From positions 124,001 through 188,000 of the forward strand of contig NZ_JAQBIE010000005.1 of the NCBI RefSeq assembly GCF_028294535.1: a DNA stretch of 64,000 bases, written 5' to 3'. Source of the DNA: Paracoccus onchidii. GTDB taxonomy: Bacteria > Pseudomonadota > Alphaproteobacteria > Rhodobacterales > Rhodobacteraceae. The notes under the pieces are model-generated. The model ran no database searches. It was not told the origin of the DNA and saw only the letters and a list, made by a program, of their open reading frames with translations. Shown in pieces: positions 38,011 through 50,000 of the stretch (position 1 is the stretch's first letter; each line of letters opens with the position of its first letter). The position numbers and the translations under genes were made by a program.

Positions 38011-40176
38011 ATGACTCAGGCTGATTTTCTCAGAACCCCTTTTCCTGAACCTGTCGATCTGCCCGGAGGAGCTCCGACTGGCCCGGATCGGTTCTTCAAC
38101 CGCGAAATCAGCTGGCTCAGCTTTAACTGGCGGGTTCTGGACGAAGCACGCAACACGCGGGTGCCGCTTTTGGAACGGTTGCGTTTCGTGTCGATCAGCG
38201 CGGCAAATCTGGACGAATTTTATACCGTGCGCGTCGCTGGCCTGCGCGAGCTGGTCCGCGAAGGGAATGCAACCCCGTCCGATGACGGCAAGACCCCGGC
38301 CCAGCAGTTGGCCTTGATCAACGCGGATGCCCGTCGGCTGATGGGGGCGCAACAAGCGGTCTGGAACCGTTTGCGCCGGGACATGGAGGATGAGGGAATC
38401 ATCATCCTGTCGCGCGACCATCTGGGGGCGAAAGACCGGGAATACCTGCATAGCTATTTCGACAACCGCGTTCTGCCGGTGCTGTCGCCGCTGGCGATCG
38501 ACCCGGCGCATCCATTTCCCTTTATTCCGAATACGGGGTTCTCATTGGCGCTGGAACTGGGGCAGCAATCGGATGGGCGCCGGATGCAGGCCCTGCTGCC
38601 TATCCCGGCGCAGTTGCCGCGCTTCATAGCATTGCCCGGCGGCGAGCGGTTCCTGCGCCTGGAAGACCTGTTGCTGATGCATCTGAGCAGCCTTTTTCCG
38701 GGCTATCGCGATGTCGGACATTGCGCGTTTCGCGTTCTGCGCGACAGTGATCTCGAGGTCGAGGAAGAAGCCGAGGACCTGGTGCGAGAGTTCGAAACCG
38801 CGCTCAAGCGTCGTCGTCGTGGTAGCGTCATCCGGCTCAAGATCACCGCCGGTGCGCCCGAAAGCCTGCGCCAGGTTATCATGGAAGAGCTGGAGGTCAG
38901 TCGCGACGAGGTTGTCGAGGTCGAGGGTCTAATCGGCATGGCTGACCTGAAAGAACTGGTTCTCGATCACCGGCGGGATTTGCTGTGGCCCGCATTCACA
39001 CCGCGGGTGCCCGAGCGTGTGCAGGACCATCATGGCGATATGTTCGCCGCGATCCGGCAAAAGGATATGCTGCTGCACCATCCCTACGAAACATTCGATA
39101 TGGTCGTGCGCTTCCTGCAGCAGGCCGCGCAGGACCCTGATGTTCTGGCGATCAAGCAGACCCTGTATCGCACCAGCCATAACAGCCCGATCGTCGAGGC
39201 CCTGTGCGAAGCCGCCGAAGCCGGAAAATCCGTCACGGCACTGGTCGAATTGAAGGCGCGTTTCGACGAGGCCGCGAATATCCGGCAGTCGCGGCGGTTG
39301 GAACGGGCAGGGGCGCATGTCGTGTATGGCTTCGTCAATTACAAGACCCATGCCAAGATCAGTTCGGTCGTGCGTCGCGAAGGCGATGGGTTGGTCACCT
39401 ATACCCATTACGGCACCGGCAACTATCACCCGATTACCGCGCGGATCTATACGGATCTGTCGATGTTCACATGTGACCCTGCTCTTGGCCGCGATGCGAC
39501 CAAGGTGTTCAATTATCTGTCTGGGTATGTGCAGCCCGAAAACCTCGAAAACCTTTCTATTTCACCGATTGATCTCAAGGATAACCTGCTGGCGATGATC
39601 GCCCGCGAGGCAGAATTTGCACGACAGGGCCGCCCGGCTGCCATCTGGGCCAAGATGAATTCGTTGATCCAGCGCGACGTGATCGAGGCGCTCTATGCGG
39701 CCGCGGCGGCGGGAGTGAAAATCAGTCTTGTGATTCGAGGTATCTGCGGGATACGTCCTGGAATCAAAGGCTTGTCTGAAAATATTCGTGTGAAATCTAT
39801 TGTCGGGCGCTATCTCGAACATTCCCGGATTGTCTGTTTCGGGAACGGACACGGCCTGCCATCCAAGAAGGCGCGCGTCTATTTTTCGTCGGCCGACTGG
39901 ATGGGGCGCAATCTGTCGCGCAGGGTTGAAACATTGGTCGAATGCCACAACGATACCGTCAAATCCCAGATCGTCAGCCAGATCATGGCCGCGAATATGG
40001 CCGATGAGGCGCAGAGCTGGCTGCTGCATCCCGACGGGCGTTTCGTGCGGTATCTGCCGGATGGCCGCGAGGATCTGTTCAACTGTCACCGGTTTTTCAT
40101 GGAAAACCCTTCTCTTTCGGGACGTGGAACCGCGGGGGCGCGAGATGTGCCGGCATTGACCCATGCGCCGGATTGA
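38011..40176 (+). CDS. ppk1: Polyphosphate kinase 1
   Basis: 721 residues, the normal size. It polymerises the gamma-phosphate of ATP into polyphosphate. The N-terminal domain has RFFNREISWLSFNWRVLDEA (about 28-47), followed by the head domain (RFVSISAANLDEFYTVRVAG) and two phospholipase-D-like catalytic domains. The autophosphorylated histidine is in the segment YTHYGTGNYHPITARIYTDL (about 469-488) and a second catalytic histidine in GRYLEHSRIVCFG (about 597-609). It is 55 bases upstream of ppx, so synthesis and breakdown of polyphosphate are encoded together. Confidence 0.97.
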   Translation: MTQADFLRTPFPEPVDLPGGAPTGPDRFFNREISWLSFNWRVLDEARNTRVPLLERLRFVSISAANLDEFYTVRVAGLRELVREGNATPSDDGKTPAQQLALINADARRLMGAQQAVWNRLRRDMEDEGIIILSRDHLGAKDREYLHSYFDNRVLPVLSPLAIDPAHPFPFIPNTGFSLALELGQQSDGRRMQALLPIPAQLPRFIALPGGERFLRLEDLLLMHLSSLFPGYRDVGHCAFRVLRDSDLEVEEEAEDLVREFETALKRRRRGSVIRLKITAGAPESLRQVIMEELEVSRDEVVEVEGLIGMADLKELVLDHRRDLLWPAFTPRVPERVQDHHGDMFAAIRQKDMLLHHPYETFDMVVRFLQQAAQDPDVLAIKQTLYRTSHNSPIVEALCEAAEAGKSVTALVELKARFDEAANIRQSRRLERAGAHVVYGFVNYKTHAKISSVVRREGDGLVTYTHYGTGNYHPITARIYTDLSMFTCDPALGRDATKVFNYLSGYVQPENLENLSISPIDLKDNLLAMIAREAEFARQGRPAAIWAKMNSLIQRDVIEALYAAAAAGVKISLVIRGICGIRPGIKGLSENIRVKSIVGRYLEHSRIVCFGNGHGLPSKKARVYFSSADWMGRNLSRRVETLVECHNDTVKSQIVSQIMAANMADEAQSWLLHPDGRFVRYLPDGREDLFNCHRFFMENPSLSGRGTAGARDVPALTHAPD

Positions 40177-40231
40177 CGCATTTGGTTGAAACGGGCATTA
40201 GACCGGTCGATGCGCAAGCAGGAGCTTTTCG

Positions 40232-41767
40232 ATGAACGGCGTTCGGACAACTTCCGGGAAGCAGCACGAGCCTTTGGGCAAGCTGTTTGCAAAACTGCCG
40301 AAACGGGCGCTTTCGCGTGTCGGCGTGGTCGATGTGGGGTCGAACTCGATCCGTCTGGTCGTCTTTGATGGCGCGGCGCGATCGCCCGCGTATTTCTACA
40401 ACGAAAAGGTCATGGCCGGACTGGGGGCGGAAATGGCCGCCACCGGCAAGTTGAACCCCAAGGGTGTCGTGCGCGGCTTCGAAGCCTTGCAGCGTTTTGC
40501 CGCATTGGCCAAGGGCATGGATATCGAACCTTTGACCTGCGTTGCTACAGCCGCGGTTCGAGAGGCCGAGGATGGCCCGGCCTTTCGACAGAAGGTCGAA
40601 CGCGAAACCGGGCTGAAGCTGTTGGTCATCGATGGCGAGGAAGAGGCAAGGCTTTCGGCCCAGGGTGTGTTGCTGGGCTGGCCGGATGCAAAAGGTCTGG
40701 TCTGTGATATCGGTGGCAATTCGATGGAACTGGCCGAGGTCGCGAATGGCCAGGTCGGGCGGCGTGTGACCTCGCCTCTGGGCCCATTCCGGTTGCAGCA
40801 GGTCAAAGGTGGCAAGGAAGGTCTGCGCAAGCACATTCGCAAGATCGTTCTGGATCTGGCCGAGAAGATGGGCGCCGATCATGATCGGATCTATCTGGTC
40901 GGCGGTTCCTGGCGGGCAATAGCGCGTCTGGACATGGAACGTAGTGATTATCCGATGACGGTCCTGCATGAATACCGCATGACCCCGAAAGCTGTCGAGG
41001 AAACGGTCGAGTTCATCGCAGCCAGCAATCTGTCTGAAATTCGCAGCAAGGTGAATATTTCGTCTTCACGGATGGAGTTGGTGCCGTTGGCGACGCGGGT
41101 CTTGTCAGAGCTGGTTTCCGTGTTCAAACCCAAGGATCTGGCTGTGTCCAGCTATGGTATCCGCGAAGGGTTGCTGTACGAACATATGTCCGAGACGTTG
41201 CGCAAGCGTGACCCGCTGATCGAAGCTGCGCGTTTCAGTGAGCGCCAGATGGCGCGTATTCCCGGATTTGGCCGCAAGCTGCACGATTTCCTGCAACCCG
41301 TATTCGGCGATGTCCCGCCCGAGCGTGATCGCCTGATCCGGGCGGCATGCCTGTTGCATGATACGACATGGCGGACCCATCCCGACTATCGCGCCGAAGC
41401 CTGTTTTGACAATGTTACCCGCGCAAATATGGCGGCGCTAAGCCATTCCGAACGTGTCTTTCTGGGGGTGTCGCTTCTGCACCGCTACAAGAACAATCGC
41501 AACAACTCACCGATGGCCCGGTTCTTTGCGTTGCTGAGCGAGGATGAACTGCGCGATGCCGAGATATTGGGCAAGGCGATGCGCTTTGGCGCCATGTTCG
41601 CAATCGATGATCCGTCAGATGCCGCCACGCTGAAACTCCGGCGTCGGGACAAGGTGCTGAGTCTGCAATTGACCAGGACGGGGCGGTCCCTGATGGGAGA
41701 GGTCGCGGTTTCGCGCTTCAAGTCGCTTTGCGCCGCGATGGGCGTCGAACCGTCGATCGAGACCTGA
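40232..41767 (+). CDS. ppx: Exopolyphosphatase / guanosine pentaphosphatase family (Ppx/GppA)
   Basis: 511 residues. The actin-like fold of the Ppx/GppA family shows the phosphate-1 motif VGVVDVGSNSIRLVVFDG (about 30-47) and phosphate-2 motif VCDIGGNSMELAEV (about 156-169), with YLVGGSWRAIARLDM for the second half. A C-terminal HD-like helical region (LLHDTTWRTHPDYRAEACFD, about 371-390) is present. The family releases terminal phosphate from polyphosphate or from pppGpp. Start by AGGAGCTTTTCG. It ends the AI-2E/hdaA/ppk/ppx run, about 100 bases before the groEL terminator. Confidence 0.94.
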   Translation: MNGVRTTSGKQHEPLGKLFAKLPKRALSRVGVVDVGSNSIRLVVFDGAARSPAYFYNEKVMAGLGAEMAATGKLNPKGVVRGFEALQRFAALAKGMDIEPLTCVATAAVREAEDGPAFRQKVERETGLKLLVIDGEEEARLSAQGVLLGWPDAKGLVCDIGGNSMELAEVANGQVGRRVTSPLGPFRLQQVKGGKEGLRKHIRKIVLDLAEKMGADHDRIYLVGGSWRAIARLDMERSDYPMTVLHEYRMTPKAVEETVEFIAASNLSEIRSKVNISSSRMELVPLATRVLSELVSVFKPKDLAVSSYGIREGLLYEHMSETLRKRDPLIEAARFSERQMARIPGFGRKLHDFLQPVFGDVPPERDRLIRAACLLHDTTWRTHPDYRAEACFDNVTRANMAALSHSERVFLGVSLLHRYKNNRNNSPMARFFALLSEDELRDAEILGKAMRFGAMFAIDDPSDAATLKLRRRDKVLSLQLTRTGRSLMGEVAVSRFKSLCAAMGVEPSIET

Positions 41768-41869
41768 AAACAGCTGACAATGCGGTGACTGTCCACGCAT
41801 CCGGTCCCGGAATGCGGGGCTGTGGCATGTCATCTGTCGGTCTGGGGCGACGGGATCACGGAACATGAA

Positions 41870-41896
41870 AAAAGGGCGCCCCGAAAGGCGCCCTTT
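41870..41896 (-). terminator. Terminator after groEL (shared with ppx)
   Basis: AAAGGGCGCC and GGCGCCCTTT pair around a short loop, followed on the minus strand by a run of T residues. It lies between the convergent ppx and groEL ends and can serve both. Confidence 0.85.
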
Positions 41897-41923
41897 CCGT
41901 ATCTGCCATGGGCAGGGGGCTGA

Positions 41924-43591
<1,668 letters not shown>

Positions 43592-43623
43592 TTATCGTTG
43601 AAGGGTGCGGTCTGATGCGTGGC

Positions 43624-43920
43624 TTACGAAAGCACGCCCAGAATGTCGCTTTCCTTCATGATCAGCAGCTCTTCGCCGTCGACCGTGACTTCGGTGCCCG
43701 ACCATTTGCCGAACAGCACGCGATCACCCGCCTTAACCGAAGGTGTGATCAGTTCGCCCGAGTCCTTGCGTGCGCCTTCGCCGACCGAGATGATCTCGCC
43801 TTCCGCGGGCTTTTCTTTTGCGCTGTCGGGGATGATCAGACCGCCTTTGGTCTTTTCTTCCGACTCGACGCGGCGGACCAGCACGCGGTCATGCAGCGGT
43901 TTGAATGTCATGTTGAACAC
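43624..43920 (-). CDS. groS: Co-chaperonin GroES
   Basis: 98 residues; lid of the GroEL chamber. [20 protein letters not shown] starts the protein, the mobile loop [20 protein letters not shown] is at about 20-39, and [20 protein letters not shown] and [13 protein letters not shown] follow as usual. It is the first gene of the heat-shock operon. CIRCE begins 31 bases upstream of the start codon. Confidence 0.98.
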   Translation of the reverse strand: MFNMTFKPLHDRVLVRRVESEEKTKGGLIIPDSAKEKPAEGEIISVGEGARKDSGELITPSVKAGDRVLFGKWSGTEVTVDGEELLIMKESDILGVLS

Positions 43921-43950
43921 TCCGATGTTTCAGGTTGCAGTGTCGTGTTG

Positions 43951-43977
43951 TTGGCACTCACCCTGTGCGAGTGCCAA
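43951..43977 (-). promoter_or_regulatory. CIRCE operator for HrcA
   Basis: TTGGCACTC-N9-GAGTGCCAA is a perfect 9-base inverted repeat matching the CIRCE consensus except for a symmetrical A-to-G change. It lies at the expected transcription start of groESL, so HrcA bound there would block initiation. Confidence 0.95.
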
Positions 43978-43984
43978 TGACGTT

Positions 43985-44013
43985 GATCTAGGAGCGCGCC
44001 CCCACACTGTCAA
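43985..44013 (-). promoter_or_regulatory. groESL promoter
   Basis: On the minus strand TTGACA (44008-44013) and TAGATC (43985-43990) are 17 bases apart, a near-consensus sigma-70 promoter whose start would fall at the edge of CIRCE. Confidence 0.8.
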
Positions 44014-44137
44014 CGCCATTGCACAAGAAAATTCCACGGATGGTGGAGCTTGCTGGAAAATTGTGCCAACCTTTGGGAAACAGGGTTTTTTCCGGCGTCC
44101 CGGCAAGATCCCGACCCCGCCATGTTGCAGGAGAGAG

Positions 44138-45154
44138 ATGATGCGAGTTTGGCTTGGCGCGGCGGCGGTGTTCCTGGGATTGGGCGGGGCGGGCAATGCC
44201 GGCGAATGTATCGGTTCGAATCTGTTCGAACAGATGCCACCTGAACAGCGCAACCAGATCGAAGATGCCGTGCGCGATGTGCCGTATCACGAAGGCCTTT
44301 TCTGGCGCGCCAGCAAGGGGGATCAGGTGATCACGCTGGTCGGGACATATCATTTCGGGGATCCCCGTCATGCAGACAGCATGGCGCGTATCGATCCCTT
44401 CTTGTCCGGCGCGGATGTCTTGCTTGTCGAAGCTGGTCCTGAAGAAGAGCAACGTTTGACACATGCGCTGACCGAAGATCCGACATTGATGGTGGACAAT
44501 TCCGGACCGACATTGCCAGAGCGGTTGCCCCCTGAGGAATGGCAGGCCCTGACCGATGCCATGTCTCAACGCGGCACACCGGCAGTTGTTACCGCGAAAC
44601 TGCGCCCGTGGTATGTTGCCATGCTGTTGGGGGTTTCACCCTGCATGATGCAGGGGCAAGCCGAAAGCGGGGCGGCAGGGCTGGATCACCTGTTGGTTGA
44701 TCGCGCCAAGGAACTGGATATTCCCGTACGGGCGCTGGAACCTTGGGATACTGTTTTCACGTTGTTTCGCGACATGACACCCGAACAGGAAATCGACATG
44801 ATCCGGGCATCCTTGCCTGCGGCAGCCTATGCCGATGACTATGCGATTACCTTGACCGACGCCTATTTCGGCGGTGATGTCTGGAAGATCTGGGAATTTG
44901 GACGTTTTGACGCCTATCGAAACTCCGGCTTGTCACATGACGAGGTGGATGGCTTGATGCAATTGGCGCAAACCCAACTGATGGATCGCCGCAACGCAAG
45001 CTGGATCGCACCCCTGACCGAAGCGGCGCGGGATGCTGCGCAACAGGGACGGGGAGTTGTTGCCGGGTTCGGTGCCCTGCATCTGCCTGGTGAAAAGGGT
45101 GTCTTGCGACTGCTTGAACAAGAAGGCTGGTCAATCGAACCCCTGGACGGGTAG
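44138..45154 (+). CDS. TraB/GumN family protein, probably periplasmic
   Basis: 338 residues from the ATG at 44138 (CAGGAGAGAG directly upstream; a second ATG follows at once). The N-terminal MMRVWLGAAAVFLGLGGAGN is a signal peptide, cleaved near AGNA. The TraB/GumN pattern is visible: ITLVGTYHFGDPRHADSM (about 67-84), DVLLVEAGPEEEQ, SGAAGLDHLLVDRAKELDIP (about 179-198) and a C-terminal GVVAGFGALHLPGEKGVLRL. The conserved GTxH-type motif and the GLD motif suggest a metal-dependent enzyme related to TIKI-type proteases, but the bacterial role is unknown. It is convergent with the Kef-type gene. Confidence 0.82.
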   Translation: MMRVWLGAAAVFLGLGGAGNAGECIGSNLFEQMPPEQRNQIEDAVRDVPYHEGLFWRASKGDQVITLVGTYHFGDPRHADSMARIDPFLSGADVLLVEAGPEEEQRLTHALTEDPTLMVDNSGPTLPERLPPEEWQALTDAMSQRGTPAVVTAKLRPWYVAMLLGVSPCMMQGQAESGAAGLDHLLVDRAKELDIPVRALEPWDTVFTLFRDMTPEQEIDMIRASLPAAAYADDYAITLTDAYFGGDVWKIWEFGRFDAYRNSGLSHDEVDGLMQLAQTQLMDRRNASWIAPLTEAARDAAQQGRGVVAGFGALHLPGEKGVLRLLEQEGWSIEPLDG

Positions 45155-45159
45155 AGACC

Positions 45160-47094
45160 CTATCCCTCGCGCCCACCTGGGCGATTGCGCTGAACTTCAT
45201 GCGTCAATCCGTGCTCGGGTTCTTCGCTTTCGGCTTTGTCGGACGAGGATCGTTCAAACGGATGTTGGTCGAAACGCTCCATCAGTGCGGTTTCCAGCGT
45301 CCGGTTCAATTCACGACTGCGTTGCACATATTCGGGATTCTGGTCCAATGGCACGCCGGGTTTCCACACTTCGGCCAACTCGCGCAGCGAGGCCCTGTCC
45401 AGCCGATAGAATATGCGCTCAAGCTCTGACGCTTCGAATTCCGAAAGCCCGGCATTTTCCAACACATAGCGTGCAGCCCGCAACGAACTGTCAAAGGTTT
45501 CACGAACGATGTCATTCGCGCCCGCGCTGTAAAGCTCGTAGACATTCACCCGGTCGCGCGCACGGGCGATAATATGCAGATCGGGCCTGCGTTCACGGGC
45601 ATAACGGATCAGTTTGAGGTTGGCGGCGGGGTCATCCAGTGCGGCGACCAGAATACTGGCCTTGTCCAGCCCGGCTGCGGTCAGGATTTCGGGGCGGGTC
45701 GGATCACCGAAATACCCCTTGAAACCGAAGCGACGCATCAGTTGGATCAGTTTCAGGTCATGGTCCAGAACGGTCGTCTGGAACCCCGACATCGTGACCA
45801 GACGGTTGACCACCTGCCCAAACCGGCCGACCCCCGCGACGATGATGGGCTGCTGTTCGGTGATGTCGTCGGCAGGTTCGGTGACCCCCGCCTCGGCAAG
45901 GCGTCGGGTGACCTGAGCGTGCAGAATGAACAATAGTGGCGTGCACAACATGGTCAGGGCAACGATCAGCAGCACGGATTGTGCCAGATCGCTTGGCAGA
46001 ATGGCCAGAGACACGGCGAACGAGATCAGCACAAAGCCGAATTCACCGGCCTGGGCCAGTGACAGGGTGAACAAGGACCGCGCCTTTTGCGCCATGCCCG
46101 ACCATTTGGCGATGAGCCAAAGGATTGCGGCCTTTGCAGCAATCAGTCCCGCCGTGGCCGACAGGATCGGAACCGGATTTTCAGCGAGGATGGAAAAGTT
46201 CATGCCTGCGCCGACGGTGATGAAGAACAGCCCCAGCAACAATCCCTTGAAAGGTTCGATCTGGGCCTCAAGTTCGTGACGCAGTTCGGAACTGGCAAGG
46301 GTGACGCCCGCCAGAAAGGTTCCCAATGCAGGCGACAGGCCAACCAGGATCATCAATGACGCGATGCCTACGACGATCAGCAAGGCCATTGCGGTTTCCA
46401 TCTCGGGCAGGCGGGAAGATACCACCAGCCGGAACACCGGGCGGATCAGGTACTGGCCAAGGATGATGACGGCGGCCACCGCGCCAAGGGTGACCAGCAT
46501 CGCGCCCCAGCCGGGCAACTGGGCCATGAACGCCTCACCGATATGTTCTTCGCCATGGCTGTCGGCTGAGCTATGGGCATAGGGTGCCAGCAACGGCATC
46601 AGTGCGATCATCGGAATGACCGCGATGTCCTGAGTCAGCAGAACGGAAAACGCGGAACGTCCGCCAGCCGTTTGCATCAGCCCCTTTTCCGAAAGCGTTT
46701 GCAGCACGATGGCTGTCGAGCTTAGCGACAGGATCATCCCAAGGGCGAGCGAAGTCGACCAACTGAGATCAAAGGCGAATGCCGCGATCAGGGCAATGAT
46801 CGCGATCGAGATCGACACCTGCGCCACGCCCAGCCCGATCAGCTTGTGACGCATGTTCCAAAGGCTGCGTGGCTCCAGCTCCAGCCCGATCAGGAACAAC
46901 ATCATGACAACGCCGAACTCGGCGAAATGCTGAAGGTCGTCCATCTGGTTGCCGGTCAGGTGAAATACCGGGCCGATAAGAATCCCGCAGATCAGATAAC
47001 CCAGTACCGATCCCAGACCGAGCCGGGCGGAAATTGGCACGGCGACCACCATGGTGATCAAATAAACCGTGGCCATCAAAAGGAAGTTGTCCAT
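45160..47094 (-). CDS. CPA2-family potassium/proton antiporter (Kef-type) with RCK domain
   Basis: 644 residues. Residues 1-385 form about 12 membrane segments of the CPA2 exchanger (GSVLGYLICGILIGPVFHLT, FGVVMMLFLIGLELEPRSLW, LGMILSLSSTAIVLQTLSEK, GTFLAGVTLASSELRHELEA). Residues about 405-520 are a TrkA-N/RCK NAD-binding domain (IIVAGVGRFGQVVNRLVTMS), with acidic residues VLDHDLKL closing the nucleotide site. Such proteins export K+ in exchange for H+ and protect against electrophiles or acid. No glutathione-specific partner (KefF/G) is adjacent. Its start codon overlaps the stop of the upstream 1033-residue gene by one base (TAATG), so translation is coupled. The tail ends in basic residues. 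Confidence 0.92.
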   Translation of the reverse strand: MDNFLLMATVYLITMVVAVPISARLGLGSVLGYLICGILIGPVFHLTGNQMDDLQHFAEFGVVMMLFLIGLELEPRSLWNMRHKLIGLGVAQVSISIAIIALIAAFAFDLSWSTSLALGMILSLSSTAIVLQTLSEKGLMQTAGGRSAFSVLLTQDIAVIPMIALMPLLAPYAHSSADSHGEEHIGEAFMAQLPGWGAMLVTLGAVAAVIILGQYLIRPVFRLVVSSRLPEMETAMALLIVVGIASLMILVGLSPALGTFLAGVTLASSELRHELEAQIEPFKGLLLGLFFITVGAGMNFSILAENPVPILSATAGLIAAKAAILWLIAKWSGMAQKARSLFTLSLAQAGEFGFVLISFAVSLAILPSDLAQSVLLIVALTMLCTPLLFILHAQVTRRLAEAGVTEPADDITEQQPIIVAGVGRFGQVVNRLVTMSGFQTTVLDHDLKLIQLMRRFGFKGYFGDPTRPEILTAAGLDKASILVAALDDPAANLKLIRYARERRPDLHIIARARDRVNVYELYSAGANDIVRETFDSSLRAARYVLENAGLSEFEASELERIFYRLDRASLRELAEVWKPGVPLDQNPEYVQRSRELNRTLETALMERFDQHPFERSSSDKAESEEPEHGLTHEVQRNRPGGREG

Positions 47095-50000
47095 TATTTG
47101 CCGCTTAGTACGGACAACTGCTGTGTCCGGCCACCTTTGACGAACGTGATGCGGCTTTGGCCGATATCGGTAATCGTGCCGCCATTGATCTTGTCGCCCA
47201 ATCGCAGGGTGATGATCTTGCCATTGCTCAGCCTGACCAGGGCGCGGCTGGCCTTGCCTGCGCCGATGGTGCCGATGATCTGAGTGCGGCTGAGCTGGAT
47301 ACCATCCTTGACCGTTGCGGCTTGGGCGGCACTGCCCTGGCCGCGTCCGGTGGGCAGGGCAGTTTTGACCTCGGGTTCGTTTTCGGCCTCGGGTGGGGTG
47401 TAATTCTGTTTGCGGGCCGCTGCTGCCTGGGCCTCGGCCTGGGCTTGCGCACGGGCGCGTGCTTCGGCTTGCGCGCGGGCGCGGGCTTCGGCCTGGGCAT
47501 CCGCCTGGGCACGGGCACGTGCGCGGGCTTCGGCCTGGGCTTGCAGTTCGGCGTCGATGCGGCGCTGCTCTGCTAGCGCGGCCTCGTTTTCCTGGGCCTT
47601 TGCCGCCGCGCGAAGGTCATCTGCGGTCGGTGCGGCCGCCTGACGGTTGGTCTGATCGTCGCGCTCTCCCCGGCGCGGGGGAAGGGCAGATGTGCTAAGC
47701 GCCGTCAAAGCGACGGCGCCGGGCAAAGCGTTACTACTGGCGACTGCTGCGGCAATGGCATCTTCGACCGCGCCGGATGACAGGCTGGCATTGCCCGGCC
47801 CGGGATCGCTGTCCCGACGCGACGCGATCGAACCCGGGCGAGCCGGGGGTCGGGAAGATCCTCGAACGGTGGTCTGGGTTGCGGCGGTGCTTGCCGTTGG
47901 TGTCGCGGCGCGTTCGGTGTCTCTGCGAGGGGGCGGCCTTTGTGCGGTGGCGACTGCTTCGGCAACAGCGGCGCGCACGGCATTCTCGGAACTGCGCGAA
48001 ATTGAAACAGGTCTGCGTGTGGGGCGGACATCTGCCAACCGGATCAGATCGCGCTCACCCGCGCTAAGGCCCGGTTGACCTGCCTGGGCGGTGCGCAGGT
48101 CTTGCATCAGTTGCTTGATAAACGCCTGTTCGCTGGCGGTCAGGTAGGTCCGTGCGCCATCTTCGCTGATGCTGCCTTCTTCAAGGCGGCTCAGACTGGC
48201 CGGGCGCGAGGGGGGGCGTGCCGATGCTGCCGGAGCAGAAGCCGGCGTCGCGGTCGGCTGGGTTTCCGGCGCGCGCAACGTGGAAGGCTGCGTGGCCGGA
48301 GATTGGCTTGCAGGGGCAGGCGAAGCGCTTGCTGCGGGGCGCGACGGTGGACGTGCCCCCGAAACGCGCGGGGGTTCTGGTTGACTGCGTTGTTCATAGG
48401 GCAGCGGGTTGACCGGGACCGTGGGGATCCTGTCGGAATTTGCCGGGATATTGGCGCGCGCGGGCGCCGCGTCACGCGGACGTGCCGAGCTGCGCAAACG
48501 TGAGGTCGGGCCGGTGTTTGCGCGGGGCGCGGGGTTCGCGGCGGTTGTCGCGACCGCATCGCCGTTTGCCGCTGGCCCCGAGACGGCGGCTGTGTCCGGT
48601 TCCGTCGATGTTGGCTGAACGGCCTGTTCGACGGTGGAGGTCAATGCCTCGGACAAGGCTTGTGTCAGGGCATCCTGAGCGGGCGTCTCCTGCGATGCGC
48701 CGGATTGGGGCGAAGGTTGTTCAGCCACCGCTGTTCCAGGCGTTGCGGTTTCAGGCGCCACAGCTTCGACTGTCGCGGTTTCGGGTGCCGTTTCGACAAC
48801 AGACGTATCTGCGCCGAGGGGTTGATCCGGACCGGTCGCGTCATTGGACATATCGGCATCCGAAAGATCTGCCGTGAGTTCTGTTTCGGTTGTGGATGAT
48901 TGGATCGGATCCGCAACGGGCGCGGCGGTCGGGGTTTGCTCCGTCGCTGCCGGAGCAGGCGGGACAGGCGCGTCGGTCGTGATGCCGGCACCGGTATCGG
49001 AAACCGGATCGTCGTCAAGGGGCGGTTCGGTTTGATCCGCAGCAGGTTCGGTGACGTCGGGCACGGTGTCTTGGGTGGCGATATCAGCGGTTGGCTTGCC
49101 ACCAAATACCCACATCACCAACAACAGGGCCACCAGAAGGCCGCCCATCATCGATGTCAGCTTTCCGGGTGAATAGCCGCGCAATCGTGACAACAGCGCG
49201 GATTGCGCCTGTTGATCCGGTTGCGCCTGCCCGGCGCGTTTGGCCCGCGCTTCGGCGGCCCGATTGTGAACGGCTTCGGCACGCGGGGACATTGGCCTGG
49301 GGGCGGCAATCCTGGGGTCCCCGTGCTTTGAATCCCCGTGCTTGGGGTCCCCGTGGCGAATGACGGCCGATTCCCTGACGGGCGCGGCGGCCGGCTCTGT
49401 CGGTTCCGACCTGGCAGGGGTGACCTCGGGCTGTTCAACCGGTGGCCGGACATTCGCGGCACGGGCGGCTGCGGGATGGTGATGGGGAATGATGCGCGAT
49501 ATCGGGCAGGCGTTGACCGGCGAGGTCCCGGCGATTGACGGGGCGGCCTGTTCTGCGGTCGCGTCTTCGGGAACCGTGTCGAGTTCTGGCAGCTCGGCCG
49601 GGGTTGGGGCGACCTTCGGGGGATCAATTTCGGGTGCGGTAACGCGCGCCCTTGTCAGGTCAGGCTCGCTGAACGGTCGGCGGGTGGTTTCCTGGGCAAG
49701 ATCGCTGATCAGGCCGAAATCGGGCTGGCCGTCGAATCGTTCATCTTCCGGGCGGGCCACGAATCCCGACGGGACAAAGCCCTGAGAGCGTGCGAAATCC
49801 TCGGCTTCTTCAAGGGTGCGCCTTGCGACGGCGGCCACGCGCAATATCTCGATATCGCCGGTTTCCGATGGACACCAGTCAAAGGCAAGCTCGTTGGCCT
49901 TGTACGGGGTCGCGGCCTCAAGCGCCTGGCTGACGGCGGCAAGCGTATCCGCGCCGACCGGCACGGTCAGGGTGGTGTACAGGATTTGGTCATCGGGTAT

